Notes under the pieces: model-generated
Databases searched by the model: none
What the model was told of the DNA's origin: nothing
What the model saw: the letters and a program-made list of their open reading frames with translations, nothing else
Part shown: in pieces, positions 8,605-18,583 of the stretch
Numbering within the stretch: position 1 is the first letter of the stretch
How the letters are laid out: every line of letters starts with the position of its first letter
Made by a program: the position numbers and the translations under genes
Assembly (NCBI GenBank): GCA_025936205.1
Contig: JAICTU010000008.1
Coordinates: 1-45,942 of the forward strand
From: Polyangiaceae bacterium
Lineage (GTDB): Bacteria > Myxococcota > Polyangia > Polyangiales > Polyangiaceae
DNA: 45,942 bases
Reading direction: 5' to 3'

Positions 8605-8619
8605 TGGCACGTCGATTGC
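8605..8619 (+). promoter_or_regulatory. Sigma-54 (-24/-12) promoter
   Basis: TGGCACG-TCGA-TTGC matches the sigma-54 consensus TGGCACG-N4-TTGC at every defined base. The invariant GG (8606-8607) and GC (8618-8619) are separated by exactly 10 bases. Transcription would start near 8631, about 54 bases before the sigma-factor start codon. An FHA-containing sigma-54 activator is encoded 5 kb away in the same cluster (13643-15136). Confidence 0.72.
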
Positions 8620-8684
8620 GAAGTGTGAAGTCCGAAACGCCTCGGTGAGGGCGTGGGGCTGGGGCGCGTCGCTCTGGAGGATCG

Positions 8685-9563
8685 ATGATGACTGGGACGC
8701 AATCGAGAGCCTTGGATCAAGTGCAACCGGCGAACGAAGCCAGCACGGCCCTGCACGCCGCCTACCTGCAAGGCCACCAGACCTGGCCGCAGCTGGAGCT
8801 GAGCTACGAACGCTTTCGCGCGCACGTCGGCGCGCTCGCCTACACCAGCTGCGTGGTGCCCGCCTATCCAGCGGACTTGTACCTGTGCGCGGGCTGCGCC
8901 AACGGCGAGAGCGCCGCCTACCAGGCGCTCGAGGCCACCCATTTTCCCTCGCTGGAACGGGCAGTGTACGCGATCCTCGGAGAGAAGGCCGGCACGGAGG
9001 AGGTGTTGCAGGAGATCCGGACGCGCCTGTTCGTGGGCAGCAGCCCCAAGATCTCGACCTACCGCGGGAGCGGCTCGCTCTCGGGCTGGCTGCGCAGCTT
9101 GGCGGTGAACGCCGCGCAGGACCGCGTACGCGCCAACATCGTGCAGCGCGGGCGTCTGCGCCGGCTCGCCACCGCCGAGCGCGGCAGCCCCAGCGCGACC
9201 ACGCTGGAAGACAGCGCCGAACAGCCCTTCCGCAGGGATTATGCGCGCGTGTGTCACCGTGCCTGGTGCGCCGCGCTCGCCACTCTCGGCAGCGCCGAGC
9301 GCCAGCTGTTGCACCACTACTTCGTCTCCGGGCTGTCCATTGATGTCCTGGGTCCGCTCTACGGCGTGCACCGTGCGACGGTGCACCGCCGGATTCGCAA
9401 GGCGGTCGAGCGGGTGCGCAACCAGGTGCGCGAACGCCTGTTGCGGCACTATCGCGATCTGAGCGAGACCGATCTCGACGCGCTCGCCTTCCGCGCCTGC
9501 TGCGATCTGGACCTCGGCGGGTCGCTGGTCCGCGACGACCTGCAGCCGAGCCACGCCGCCTGA
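8685..9563 (+). CDS. RNA polymerase sigma-70-type factor, resembling Myxococcales TIGR03001 group
   Basis: A 292-residue sigma factor larger than a usual ECF sigma. The N-terminal third is group-specific (YLCAGCANGESAAYQALEA). The middle looks like region 2 (EVLQEIRTRLFVG, YRGSGSLSGWLRSLAVNAAQD). The C-terminal helix-turn-helix looks like region 4 (LLHHYFVSGLSIDVLGPLYG, VHRATVHRRIRKAVERVRNQ). This arrangement resembles the sigma family described as specific to Myxococcales. GGAGG at 8676-8680 serves ATG 8685 or the better-spaced ATG 8688. It is preceded by a sigma-54 promoter and converges on a Ser/Thr kinase whose stop is 7 bases away. Likely role: alternative transcription programme switched on by the cluster's activator (inference). 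Confidence 0.85.
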   Translation: MMTGTQSRALDQVQPANEASTALHAAYLQGHQTWPQLELSYERFRAHVGALAYTSCVVPAYPADLYLCAGCANGESAAYQALEATHFPSLERAVYAILGEKAGTEEVLQEIRTRLFVGSSPKISTYRGSGSLSGWLRSLAVNAAQDRVRANIVQRGRLRRLATAERGSPSATTLEDSAEQPFRRDYARVCHRAWCAALATLGSAERQLLHHYFVSGLSIDVLGPLYGVHRATVHRRIRKAVERVRNQVRERLLRHYRDLSETDLDALAFRACCDLDLGGSLVRDDLQPSHAA

Positions 9564-9570
9564 AACACTC

Positions 9571-10626
9571 TCACGGGGCGGCAGCGGCAGCGCCCGTGCC
9601 GCCGCCCAGGAAGTGCTCGAACGCCGCCGTGATGCGCGCATTGCGCGCGCGGATCAAGGCCCCCACGCGTTCGTTCAGGTAGGTGGCGACGCGCTCCTGC
9701 CCGAGATCCACCTCCAGCCCGAGCTCGCCGAGGCGCTGTTCGCGCCAGCTCTCCAGTGCCTCGCGCAGCGCGAGCGCGGTCGGAAAGCGCTCGTCGGGGT
9801 CCGTTTTCAGGGCCCGGGTGACGATCTCGCGCAACGGCTGCGGCACGTCGGGGCAAAGCTCCTCGAGCGGCTGGTACTTGCCAGCCAGGACCAGCTCGAA
9901 GGAAGCGACCTCGGGCGGGTAGGGCAACGCTCCGGCCAGGCTCAGATAGAGGATGCAGCCGACGGCGTGTACGTCCGCGCGCCGGTCGGCGCGGCTCGCC
10001 CGCAGCTGTTCGGGCGCGAGATATCCCAGCTTGCCGCGCAGCTCGCCGGAGCGGGTGCGCGCTCGCCACTGGCCGCGGGCCTTGGCCACGCCTAGATCGG
10101 AGAGCTTCACCTGCCCGCGCTGGGTCAGCAGGATGTTGTGCGGCGAGACGTCGCGGTGCACCGCGCCGAGCAACTCACCCGCGGAATCGCGCGCTTCGTG
10201 CAGCGCGTGCAGCCCGGCGCACACATCCGCGCCCACTTGGCTGGCCACGAGCGGGTCGATCTTGCGCCAGGAGGGCGTCGCGCCACCGATGCTGAGCAGC
10301 TCGATCAAAGAGGCGCCATCGACCCACTCCATGACCAGGAACGGGTAACCCTGCGACTCCGCTAAATCCGTTACATCACACAGGTTCGGGTGGTTCAGCG
10401 AGGCGGCCAGCTGCGCTTCGTCACGTAGGGCGCGAACATACTGAACTTCATCGGCAAACTCGTGCAAGATGGTCTTGATGGCCACGAGCTTGGAGAATCC
10501 CCGCTCGCCGCTGAGGGCGGCGCTCCAGACTGTGCCCATCCCCCCGACCGCCAGCGGACAGAGTAGAATGTACTCCCCGAGTGCTTCTCCGGGCCGAAAC
10601 GGTTCGGGGGACTGGGTCTCGGGCAT
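9571..10626 (-). CDS. Soluble Ser/Thr protein kinase
   Basis: 351 residues, no membrane segment. Glycine loop LAVGGMGTVW (25-34), Lys51 in VAIKT, catalytic HRDVSPHN (157-164), metal-binding DLG (177-179, replacing DFG) and GYLAPEQL in the activation segment. Catalytic Lys and both Asp are present, so it is probably active. A short helical tail with several Arg follows the kinase fold. It is divergent from the next kinase gene, with start codons only 42 bases apart, so the two probably share a promoter region (10627-10668). Its stop faces the sigma-factor stop at 7 bases. Confidence 0.9.
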   Translation of the reverse strand: MPETQSPEPFRPGEALGEYILLCPLAVGGMGTVWSAALSGERGFSKLVAIKTILHEFADEVQYVRALRDEAQLAASLNHPNLCDVTDLAESQGYPFLVMEWVDGASLIELLSIGGATPSWRKIDPLVASQVGADVCAGLHALHEARDSAGELLGAVHRDVSPHNILLTQRGQVKLSDLGVAKARGQWRARTRSGELRGKLGYLAPEQLRASRADRRADVHAVGCILYLSLAGALPYPPEVASFELVLAGKYQPLEELCPDVPQPLREIVTRALKTDPDERFPTALALREALESWREQRLGELGLEVDLGQERVATYLNERVGALIRARNARITAAFEHFLGGGTGAAAAAP

Positions 10627-10668
10627 GGCGCCGGCAAGACTGTATCACTGACCTGGAGATCACTCAGC

Positions 10669-12306
10669 TTGGCTGTCGTTCTGCCTCGCTCCGGCGACCT
10701 GCTGGCACCTGGTCAGCGCATCGGTCCCTTCCTGCTGCTGGCGCCGCTCGGCACAGGGGGAGCGGGCAGGGTCTGGGCCGTGGCACGCACGGGCCAGCTC
10801 GGCTTCACGAAGCGCATGGTGCTGAAGGTGATGCGCCAGGACAAGCTGCACAGCGAGCGGGCGCGGCAGCGCTTCGATCGCGAGGCTCGTCTGGGCGCTC
10901 AGCTGCGGCACCGGCACCTGCGCGGCGTGCACGAAGTCGGCAGCCACACCGGGCGCCCCTACATGGCTCTGTCCTGGGTGGACAGCTCGCTCGCCGAGCT
11001 GCTCGAGCAGGCTTCCGGCAGGCGCCTGGAGCCCAGCGTCGCGTGCTGGTTGGCGATCCAGACCTGTGAGGGGTTGGCCGCCGCGCACGGTCACGTCGAT
11101 CATGCCCAGCAGCCCCGCCCCATCGTGCACGGCGATGTTTCGCCGGGGAACATCTTGCTCACCACCCACGGTCACGTGCTGCTCGCAGACCTGGCCGGTG
11201 CGCTGGAGCCGAGCGTACCCCATGCCAGGGATGGCGCCGACGAGGCGGCGCCCGCGCGCTTCTTTGGTAGCCTCGGCTACGCCTCGCCCGAGGCGCTGCG
11301 GGGGCAGCCCCTCGACGGGCGCGCGGACCTGTTCTCGCTCGGGTGCGTGCTGTACGAGATGTTGTGCGGAGCGCCGGCATTCGAGGCCGATGATGAGCGG
11401 TCGCTGCTGTATCAGGTGCTGGAACAGGAGCCGGCAGATCTGCGGCAACGCGCGCCCGAGGTCGCGCCGGAGCTGGCGGCCGTGGTGCGGCGCGCGCTGC
11501 AGCGGCGCGTGGAAGACCGCTTTCAGAGCGCCGAGGAGCTGAGCGCCGCGCTGCGGGCCTGCGTGCGCGGGCACAGCGCCTTCCGGCTGGAAGAGCGCAG
11601 CGCGGGCCTGATCCAGCGCGTGCTCGGTGAGCGGCTGCGGGCGCGCGAGGATGAGATGCGCGGCGTGTTGCAGCGCTTCGCGGCTTCGCAGTTCGAGCGC
11701 ACCGATACGCTGCCCATCGCCAGCGCGGCGCCGGGGCGTACCACGACGACGCTGCGCGCGGGCGTGCTCGAGCCGGTGTCCGAGAGCGCCGCGGGCGTGT
11801 CGGGTTCCGCGGGCCACATGGCTCGCCCGAAAGCCGGCCGCTGGGGCTTCTGGGCGGTGGCGTTCGTGGCGTTGAGCTTGCTCGCTGGATACGCTGTGAG
11901 CGCGCTGCGTCGCCCGCAGCTGCAGGCGGTGGCACCGGCGGTCGAGCCCGCACCCGAGAGCGCGCCGGGCGCCGCCGGCGAGCAGCTGCAGCAAGCCCTG
12001 CGCGGCGCGCCGGCACCCGCCGCCGTGGCGGCTCCGGGCAGCGCTGAAACGCCTGCTTCGAGCCAGCCTGCGGCGGGAGCGGCGCCCAGCACGCCCACCC
12101 CCGTCACGCAGGCCGAGCGCCGGCCCGAGGCGGCTCCTGCGCGCAAGCGAGCCGCACCCCGGCGTACGAAGGCGCCCCCTCCGGCCGCGGCCGAGCCCGC
12201 GTCGGAGGCGGCCGCGCAGCGCCCGTTCCAGTGGAATTTCCCGGACGACCCTTACGAGACCCAGGCGCGCGTGCCCGCCTCAAAATCTACCGCTGAGGCC
12301 CGCTGA
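10669..12306 (+). CDS. Membrane-anchored Ser/Thr kinase with atypical catalytic loop
   Basis: 545 residues. Glycine loop LGTGGAGRVW (27-36), Lys53, a catalytic loop reading VHGDVSPGN (HGD at 154-156 instead of HRD), and ADLAG where DFG is expected (DLA at 174-176). GSLGYASPEAL marks the activation segment. The HRD Arg is lost, so control by activation-loop phosphorylation is unlikely. A single membrane helix spans about 392-413 (WGFWAVAFVALSLLAGYAV), followed by a 130-residue Pro/Ala-rich outer tail. Start is TTG 10669 with GGAG 10 bases upstream; no ATG or GTG is available before the kinase fold. Its 3' end overlaps the convergent PEGA/TPR gene by 27 bases. Confidence 0.85.
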   Translation: MAVVLPRSGDLLAPGQRIGPFLLLAPLGTGGAGRVWAVARTGQLGFTKRMVLKVMRQDKLHSERARQRFDREARLGAQLRHRHLRGVHEVGSHTGRPYMALSWVDSSLAELLEQASGRRLEPSVACWLAIQTCEGLAAAHGHVDHAQQPRPIVHGDVSPGNILLTTHGHVLLADLAGALEPSVPHARDGADEAAPARFFGSLGYASPEALRGQPLDGRADLFSLGCVLYEMLCGAPAFEADDERSLLYQVLEQEPADLRQRAPEVAPELAAVVRRALQRRVEDRFQSAEELSAALRACVRGHSAFRLEERSAGLIQRVLGERLRAREDEMRGVLQRFAASQFERTDTLPIASAAPGRTTTTLRAGVLEPVSESAAGVSGSAGHMARPKAGRWGFWAVAFVALSLLAGYAVSALRRPQLQAVAPAVEPAPESAPGAAGEQLQQALRGAPAPAAVAAPGSAETPASSQPAAGAAPSTPTPVTQAERRPEAAPARKRAAPRRTKAPPPAAAEPASEAAAQRPFQWNFPDDPYETQARVPASKSTAEAR

Positions 12307-13404
12307 AACGTACTGCGCGCCCTGCGCGGGCGCGGCGCCTGCGGAGCCTCGTGCCGGCTCCGACCACCAGGTGAGGTATGCGCTGACGCCGGCGCTCGCC
12401 AGCGTTGCAGCGAGCAACACATCGCTGACCACGGCCAGCGTCATGTGCAGCTGGCGCGCGGAGTCGATGCGCGCATCGGACGTGCCGGGGCGCTCGAGCT
12501 GATCGCGGTCGTGGCGCGCCTGGATCGCCAGCACGGCCGTCGTCGCCCAACCCACGCCGAGCGCGCCGGTGATGGCCCACGGAACCCAGGGCGTGCCGCT
12601 CTGATCGCGCAGCTCGGGCACCGCCTGGAACGCAGCCGGGCTCGGCGGAGGGGCCGCGGCTGGGGCGTTCCCCGCTTCGGCTTCGCTCGGCACGAGCGGC
12701 GCGAGCGGCAGCACGAGGTGCAGGTTCTCGCCGACGTCGGCCCGCACCACTTGCTCCAGCGGTTGAAAGCCCGGCTTGCTCACGCGCACCACGTGCTCGC
12801 CCGTGTCCAGGATCAGGCCCGAGATCGTGGTGGAAGTCAGCCGGGCGCCGTCCACCTGGACCTCGGCTCCCGGCACGTTCAGCGTGAGCGTGAGCGTCGC
12901 GGTGTGCTTGTTCAGCTCCTCCAGGTGTCGCTGCACCTCCGCGATGCGCTCCGGGCCCAGCTGCCCGCCGCCCAGCTGCAGGTAAAGCTCGAAGGCCTGG
13001 CGAGCGTGCGCCCACCGCTGGAGCTCCACGTTCAGGGCGCCCACGAAGTAGAGCACCTGGTACGCGGGGGAGAGCTCGTACGCGCGCTCGAACTCGCGCA
13101 GGGCGCCGCGCAGATCGCCGCTCTCGCGCAGGGCCTTGCCGCGCTGAAACGCGCTGTGCGCCGCTTCTACGGCCTCGCCGGGGTCGGCGGAGGAAGGGGC
13201 TGCGGGCGGGCCCGCCGGGGTAGGCGTTGTCGGAGCCGGGGCAGGCGCGCTGCTCGCAGGGGGAGCACTGGAAGTGCCGTCGACCGGGAAAGAGGTCTGC
13301 AGATCGCCGGGCTGCGCCCACGCGGGGCGCGCGGCGAGCCACAGCGCCAGCCAGCGGCTCCGGCGGGCTGCCCGCGCGAGATTCCTCCACTTCGAGCTCT
13401 GCAC
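12280..13404 (-). CDS. TPR and PEGA domain membrane protein
   Basis: 374 residues. GTG 13404 has GAGGGA directly upstream and gives a signal peptide ending in RPAWAQ. After a Pro/Ala-rich linker come TPR-like helices (AFQRGKALRESGDLRGALRE, then FERAYELSPAYQVLYFVGAL), then a PEGA domain (GAEVQVDGARL, GEHVVRVSKPGF). Two hydrophobic segments follow near the end (WAITGALGVGWATTAVLAI and VVSDVLLAATLASAGVSAYL). The combination is a common partner of Ser/Thr kinases in myxobacteria and is predicted to be a periplasmic-facing sensor or scaffold. The last 27 bases overlap the kinase on the opposite strand. The divergent activator gene starts 238 bases upstream. Confidence 0.8.
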   Translation of the reverse strand: MQSSKWRNLARAARRSRWLALWLAARPAWAQPGDLQTSFPVDGTSSAPPASSAPAPAPTTPTPAGPPAAPSSADPGEAVEAAHSAFQRGKALRESGDLRGALREFERAYELSPAYQVLYFVGALNVELQRWAHARQAFELYLQLGGGQLGPERIAEVQRHLEELNKHTATLTLTLNVPGAEVQVDGARLTSTTISGLILDTGEHVVRVSKPGFQPLEQVVRADVGENLHLVLPLAPLVPSEAEAGNAPAAAPPPSPAAFQAVPELRDQSGTPWVPWAITGALGVGWATTAVLAIQARHDRDQLERPGTSDARIDSARQLHMTLAVVSDVLLAATLASAGVSAYLTWWSEPARGSAGAAPAQGAQYVSAGLSGRF

Positions 13405-13642
13405 CAGTTCCCTCGAGTCTTTGCGCGCGCGCCCTTGACCAGTCCCGATGCGATTGTCGCGCCAAGCTGCGGCGCACCGTCGCTCCAGCGATTCTAGCTG
13501 CGCCGGCGCGGGGCGTCTCGTACCCCAGGGGGGCCAAGCCCGGCACCTGCCGGTGTCAGCCGCCGACCGCCCTGTTACCTGCAGGCTACAATCGCGACCG
13601 GCAAGCCATTTACAGGGCCGCGGGAGGTGCGAAAGTATCGGC

Positions 13643-15136
<1,494 letters not shown>

Positions 15137-15145
15137 CCCGGTCGC

Positions 15146-15166
15146 GCCGCGCGCCGCGCGCGCGGC
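15146..15166. terminator. Bidirectional terminator hairpin
   Basis: GCCGCGCG (15146-15153) and CGCGCGGC (15159-15166) form a perfect 8-bp stem with a five-base loop. It lies in the 34-base gap between the convergent activator (stop 15136) and lipoprotein (stop 15171). There is no T run. Register slips are possible because the sequence is alternating GC. Confidence 0.45.
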
Positions 15167-15170
15167 AAAC

Positions 15171-16040
15171 TCAGGGCGCGACGATCGGGCGCAGATCCTC
15201 CAGGCACCAATCGAAGGGACGCGCGCCGGCGGGCGCCACGTCCGCGGGCAGCTGCCAGCTGATGTTGTTCAGGCCGCCGCCGGTGGGCAGCAGCGTGCTG
15301 CTCGGGCTCCAGCAATAGGTGGTGAGCTCGCTGAACAGAGCGTTGTTGGTGGTGCCCGAGTCGGTCTTCAGCTCCTTGCAGAACACGCTCGACTCCAGCG
15401 ACGAATCGTAGCCTGCGGGCAACGACTTGAAGCGGATCAGGTTGATGGTCGGGCCCTCGATCACGAAGGAGAAGCCCACCACCTTGCCCGGGTGCCAGGG
15501 ATCGGCGACGTCCATCGGCGTCGTGGTCCCGCCGTCGCTGCCCGCATCCGTCACGGATGGCGGAGGGAGGACGTCGCTGCCGTCTGCCGGCGCCTGATTC
15601 AAGTTGAAGCCGAACTCCACCCCCCAGTACTGGCCGTAGTTGCCGTGCCCGTCGGGGTTGAGCGGCACCTCTTCCAGATTGCCGCTGATGCAGATCTTCC
15701 CCGGATCCGTGCCCACCGTGATCGTGTTGCCCTGAGCGGAGCGAGCCAGGAACCCGCCGCCGCGAATGCCGTAGGGGTTGTCGCCGATGGCGTACGGGAC
15801 GGGGCCCGTGCCCGTCACGAACGCGAGCGGATCGCCCAGCGTCAGACCCTCGTCATTGCCCAGGACCACCAGCTCGCCGCCGGCGCCGCCCTCTGCAAGG
15901 GCCCCGGCGCTGCCGCCGTCGTTGCTGGCTCCGGCAGCGGCCACCGCGCCGCTGCCTGCCGTGGCGGTATCGCGCGTTCGCCCGCCATTCTCCGAGCAAG
16001 CCAGCCCCAACAGCCCCACCAGCACCAGCCAACTTCTCAT
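15171..16040 (-). CDS. Hypothetical lipoprotein with carbohydrate-binding-like body
   Basis: A 289-residue predicted lipoprotein; leader MRSWLVLVGLLGLAC (Cys15). A Gly/Ala/Ser-rich tether follows (SGSGAVAAAGASNDGGSAGA). The body is rich in Gly, Asn, Thr and aromatic residues (for example NPYGIRGGGFLARSAQGNTI, GHGNYGQYWGVEFGFNLNQ, VVGFSFVIEGPTINLIRFK). This gives a beta-sandwich impression, as seen in secreted carbohydrate-binding modules, but I cannot assign a family. ATG 16040 has a GAAAGGG stretch upstream. It converges on the activator with a hairpin between, and diverges from phosphofructokinase. Confidence 0.72.
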   Translation of the reverse strand: MRSWLVLVGLLGLACSENGGRTRDTATAGSGAVAAAGASNDGGSAGALAEGGAGGELVVLGNDEGLTLGDPLAFVTGTGPVPYAIGDNPYGIRGGGFLARSAQGNTITVGTDPGKICISGNLEEVPLNPDGHGNYGQYWGVEFGFNLNQAPADGSDVLPPPSVTDAGSDGGTTTPMDVADPWHPGKVVGFSFVIEGPTINLIRFKSLPAGYDSSLESSVFCKELKTDSGTTNNALFSELTTYCWSPSSTLLPTGGGLNNISWQLPADVAPAGARPFDWCLEDLRPIVAP

Positions 16041-16350
16041 CGCCAAAGCCCTTTCACGCTCGCAGAAGCAGCCGGACCGTAGCATGTCGCCGGGCGACAC
16101 CCCATCCCCCATCCGGAGCGCGCGCCGACAAATTGCAGGCCTCCCTGCTGCGAATTTGCCCACCAACCGGCACTCCGAGACCCTGCCAAGTCATGCCGAC
16201 CCCCCGGCGCCCCGGCAACCTCTGCGCGCTCCCCCTCCTCGCAGCCCTGCTACCCACCCCCGCCAGCGGCACGGACTCGTCGATTCCACTCCCACTCCCG
16301 CTCACGCGGCGGAAAGCGCCTGGAAACGGGGCGCTGGGAAACTGCTGGGC
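16041..16350. other. Divergent intergenic region, lipoprotein/phosphofructokinase
   Basis: 310 bases without a convincing gene. Contents: a 15-bp palindrome (16085-16099) and a second imperfect dyad, AAATTGCAG (16130-16138) facing CTGCGAATTT (16148-16157). I see no good -35/-10 pair. The frame starting at ATG 16193 looks signal-peptide-like, but it overlaps phosphofructokinase out of frame and was rejected. Confidence 0.5.
16085..16099. promoter_or_regulatory. 15-bp perfect palindrome, candidate operator
   Basis: TGTCGCC-G-GGCGACA has 7-bp perfect arms around one base. It lies 45 bases upstream of the lipoprotein start (16040), within the expected promoter zone of that gene. The regulator is unknown. 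Confidence 0.35.
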
Positions 16351-17775
16351 ATGGCGATCGGACTCACCGAACATGAACGCGCGCGGCGCGTCGTTGCTGC
16401 TGATCTGGAAATCGACATCCTGGGCGCCTGCCGCTATCCGTCCCCGCTCGCCGAACGCCTGGCGCAATCCACCCTCCACTATGTCGGTCAAGCCGATCGC
16501 GTGCTGCTCGACGACCGCCTGTCGCAGGTACTGGAACAGAACGAGGAGCACACCCGGTCTCCTGCGTTCGAGCTGGCGGGCCCGCGCCACCAGGTCTTCT
16601 TTCAACCCTCCCAGCTGCGCTGCGGCATCGTCACTTGCGGCGGCCTCTGCCCCGGCTTGAACAACGTGATCCGCGGCCTGGTCGTCGAGCTCACCCACGG
16701 CTACGGCGTCGGCCAGATCTTCGGCTTCCGCTACGGCTACGAAGGCCTGGTGCGCCGCCACGGCATCGGCCCCGTGCGCCTGACGCCAACGGTCGTCTCG
16801 GATGCGCACCAGGCGGGCGGCACCATGCTCGGCACCTCGCGCGGCAACCAGGACCCGCGCGAGATGGTCGATCGCCTGCAAGAGCTCGACATCGGCGTAT
16901 TGTTCGTGATCGGCGGAGACGGCACCTTCCGTGGCGCCATGAGCCTGGTCGCCGAGATCCGGAAGCGCGGCTTGCCCATCGGCGTGATCGGCATTCCCAA
17001 GACGATCGACAACGACATCCACTTCATCGATCGCAGCTTCGGCTTCGAGACGGCATTCTCGGCGGCAGTCGACGTGATCCGCAGCGCCCACGTGGAAGCG
17101 ACGGGCGCCCGCAACGGTGTCGGCGTGGTCAAACTGATGGGGCGCCACTCCGGCTTCATCGCCTGCCATGCCGCCCTGGCGTCCACCGACGTCGACGTCG
17201 TCCTGATCCCGGAAGTCCCCATCCGCCTGGAGGGCCCGGGCGGCCTGTTTGAATACCTCGAGGCCCGCCTGGAGCAGGAGTCCCACGCCCTGATCGTGGT
17301 GGCGGAGGGGGCAGGGCAAGAGCTGTGCAGCGAAGCCAGTGACGGACCGCGCGCCACGGACGCGAGCGGCAACGTACGCCTGGCGGACATCGGCGTTGTC
17401 CTGCGCGACAAGATCATCTCCCACTTCCGGCGCCGCCGCAGCGAAATCACGCTCAAGTATATCGACCCGAGCTACCACATCCGCAGCGTGCCCGCGTCAC
17501 CCGCGGACAGCGTCTACTGCTGGCACCTGGCGCGCAACGCCGTGCACGCCGCGATGGCCGGCAACACCAACATGGCGATCGGACGCTGGCACGGCCACTT
17601 CGTCCACGTGCCGATGCCGCTCGCGACGCGCTTTCGCAAACAAGTCAACGTGGAGGGCGACCTGTGGGCGGCGGTCGTCGAATCCACGGGACAACCCTCC
17701 TCCTTCGACCGCATGCCGGCCTCCGCCGACGTGCGCATCGCCCCGGCGAGCGAGCGACAGAGCCAGGCCAGCTGA
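16351..17775 (+). CDS. 6-phosphofructokinase, probably ATP-dependent, PPi-PFK-like subfamily
   Basis: 474 residues. Phosphorylates fructose 6-phosphate in glycolysis. Motifs: CGGLCPGLNNVIRGL (97-111), GGDGT (188-192), PKTIDND (216-222), GFETAFSAAVD and MGRHSGFIA. The second GGD position is Gly, a marker of ATP use, while PKTIDND carries the Lys typical of PPi-dependent enzymes. This Gly/Lys mix is known from plant and trypanosome-type ATP-dependent enzymes, so ATP is the better guess. The 80-residue N-terminal extension is also typical of that long subfamily. ATG 16351 was chosen because the extension begins there and upstream sequence looks non-coding; no strong ribosome binding site is visible. 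Converges with the glutathione S-transferase gene. Confidence 0.88.
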   Translation: MAIGLTEHERARRVVAADLEIDILGACRYPSPLAERLAQSTLHYVGQADRVLLDDRLSQVLEQNEEHTRSPAFELAGPRHQVFFQPSQLRCGIVTCGGLCPGLNNVIRGLVVELTHGYGVGQIFGFRYGYEGLVRRHGIGPVRLTPTVVSDAHQAGGTMLGTSRGNQDPREMVDRLQELDIGVLFVIGGDGTFRGAMSLVAEIRKRGLPIGVIGIPKTIDNDIHFIDRSFGFETAFSAAVDVIRSAHVEATGARNGVGVVKLMGRHSGFIACHAALASTDVDVVLIPEVPIRLEGPGGLFEYLEARLEQESHALIVVAEGAGQELCSEASDGPRATDASGNVRLADIGVVLRDKIISHFRRRRSEITLKYIDPSYHIRSVPASPADSVYCWHLARNAVHAAMAGNTNMAIGRWHGHFVHVPMPLATRFRKQVNVEGDLWAAVVESTGQPSSFDRMPASADVRIAPASERQSQAS

Positions 17776-17835
17776 CGACTGCCTCGAGAGAATGGCTCGC
17801 CGCCGCGCGCCCCTGCACCTCACCAGGATGAGCCC

Positions 17836-18471
17836 TCAGAGCATCTTTCCGTGATGACGCTGCCAGACGGTGCTGAGGCGCTTCCGCTGCGCGACAGCCC
17901 GTGCGATGCGCTCGGCCTTGGGCAGATGTTCTGCACGCCACTCGGCAGGTAGCGACCAGCGGCTCAATACGGCGAGATACACATCCGTCCAGCAGAAACC
18001 CGACGCCAGCAGCCAGGGGCTACCGCCGATGGCATGCTCCAGCACCAACCAACGCTCCCGCCAGACGCGCCGCGCAACCTCGCGCACGCCGGCGGCCGAG
18101 TCCGCATCCGGCGAGAAACGGGCCGGATAGTCGATGATCTCGATGATCGGATACATCTCGGCTGCCAGAAACATGAGCCAGCGCAACGCCTGCGCGCGCT
18201 CCGGCGTACCGCGCGCCGGCAACAGCGTCGCCTCCGGATGCCGCTCATCCAGCACCAGCACGATCGCCGACGACTCCGTCAACGTCTCCCCCTCGGGTGT
18301 GATCAACGTCGGCAGCTTGCGCTGCGGATTGAGCCGCGCGTAGTCGCTGGAGCGCTGTTGCTCCGTCTCCAGCGCGACCTCGTGCCGCTCGTAGTCGGCG
18401 CCGATCTCCGCCAGTGCCAGCTCCACGATGCCCGACCCGCTGCCGTTCGAACCAAAAAGCTGATAACGCAT
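17836..18471 (-). CDS. Glutathione S-transferase family protein
   Basis: 211 residues, cytosolic. An N-terminal thioredoxin-like domain (MRYQLFGSNGSGSGIVELAL, then KLPTLITPEGETLTESSAIV) has the cis-Pro and the glutathione-binding ES pair. An all-helical C-terminal domain contains the usual SPWLLASGFCWTDVYLA stretch. Active-site residue is probably one of Ser9-Ser13. GAGGAGG lies six bases upstream of the ATG. A stand-alone gene: the upstream neighbour on the same strand is a transposase-like gene 112 bases away. Substrate unknown. Confidence 0.9.
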   Translation of the reverse strand: MRYQLFGSNGSGSGIVELALAEIGADYERHEVALETEQQRSSDYARLNPQRKLPTLITPEGETLTESSAIVLVLDERHPEATLLPARGTPERAQALRWLMFLAAEMYPIIEIIDYPARFSPDADSAAGVREVARRVWRERWLVLEHAIGGSPWLLASGFCWTDVYLAVLSRWSLPAEWRAEHLPKAERIARAVAQRKRLSTVWQRHHGKML

Positions 18472-18583
18472 CTGTCCTCCTCGAGCTCACGAGAGCCCAG
18501 CGCTCAGCGCTAGCACCCCACGGGACTGTCGAGGTGAAGGTGCGGCGACGAACCTGGCGGCGTTGCGGACCGCCTCGCCTCGA

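Noticed and set aside
13587..13592. TACAAT as a -10 for the FHA activator gene
   Set aside because: No acceptable -35 at 16-18 bases upstream; a single hexamer is weak evidence.
16193..16350. Signal-peptide-like plus frame starting at ATG 16193 upstream of phosphofructokinase
   Set aside because: No ribosome binding site, and continuing the frame runs out of register through the phosphofructokinase gene.
18499..18511. AGCGCT-C-AGCGCT palindrome after the transposase-like gene
   Set aside because: It is a tandem of a self-complementary hexamer, frequent in GC-rich DNA, and does not match the inverted repeat upstream of the gene.
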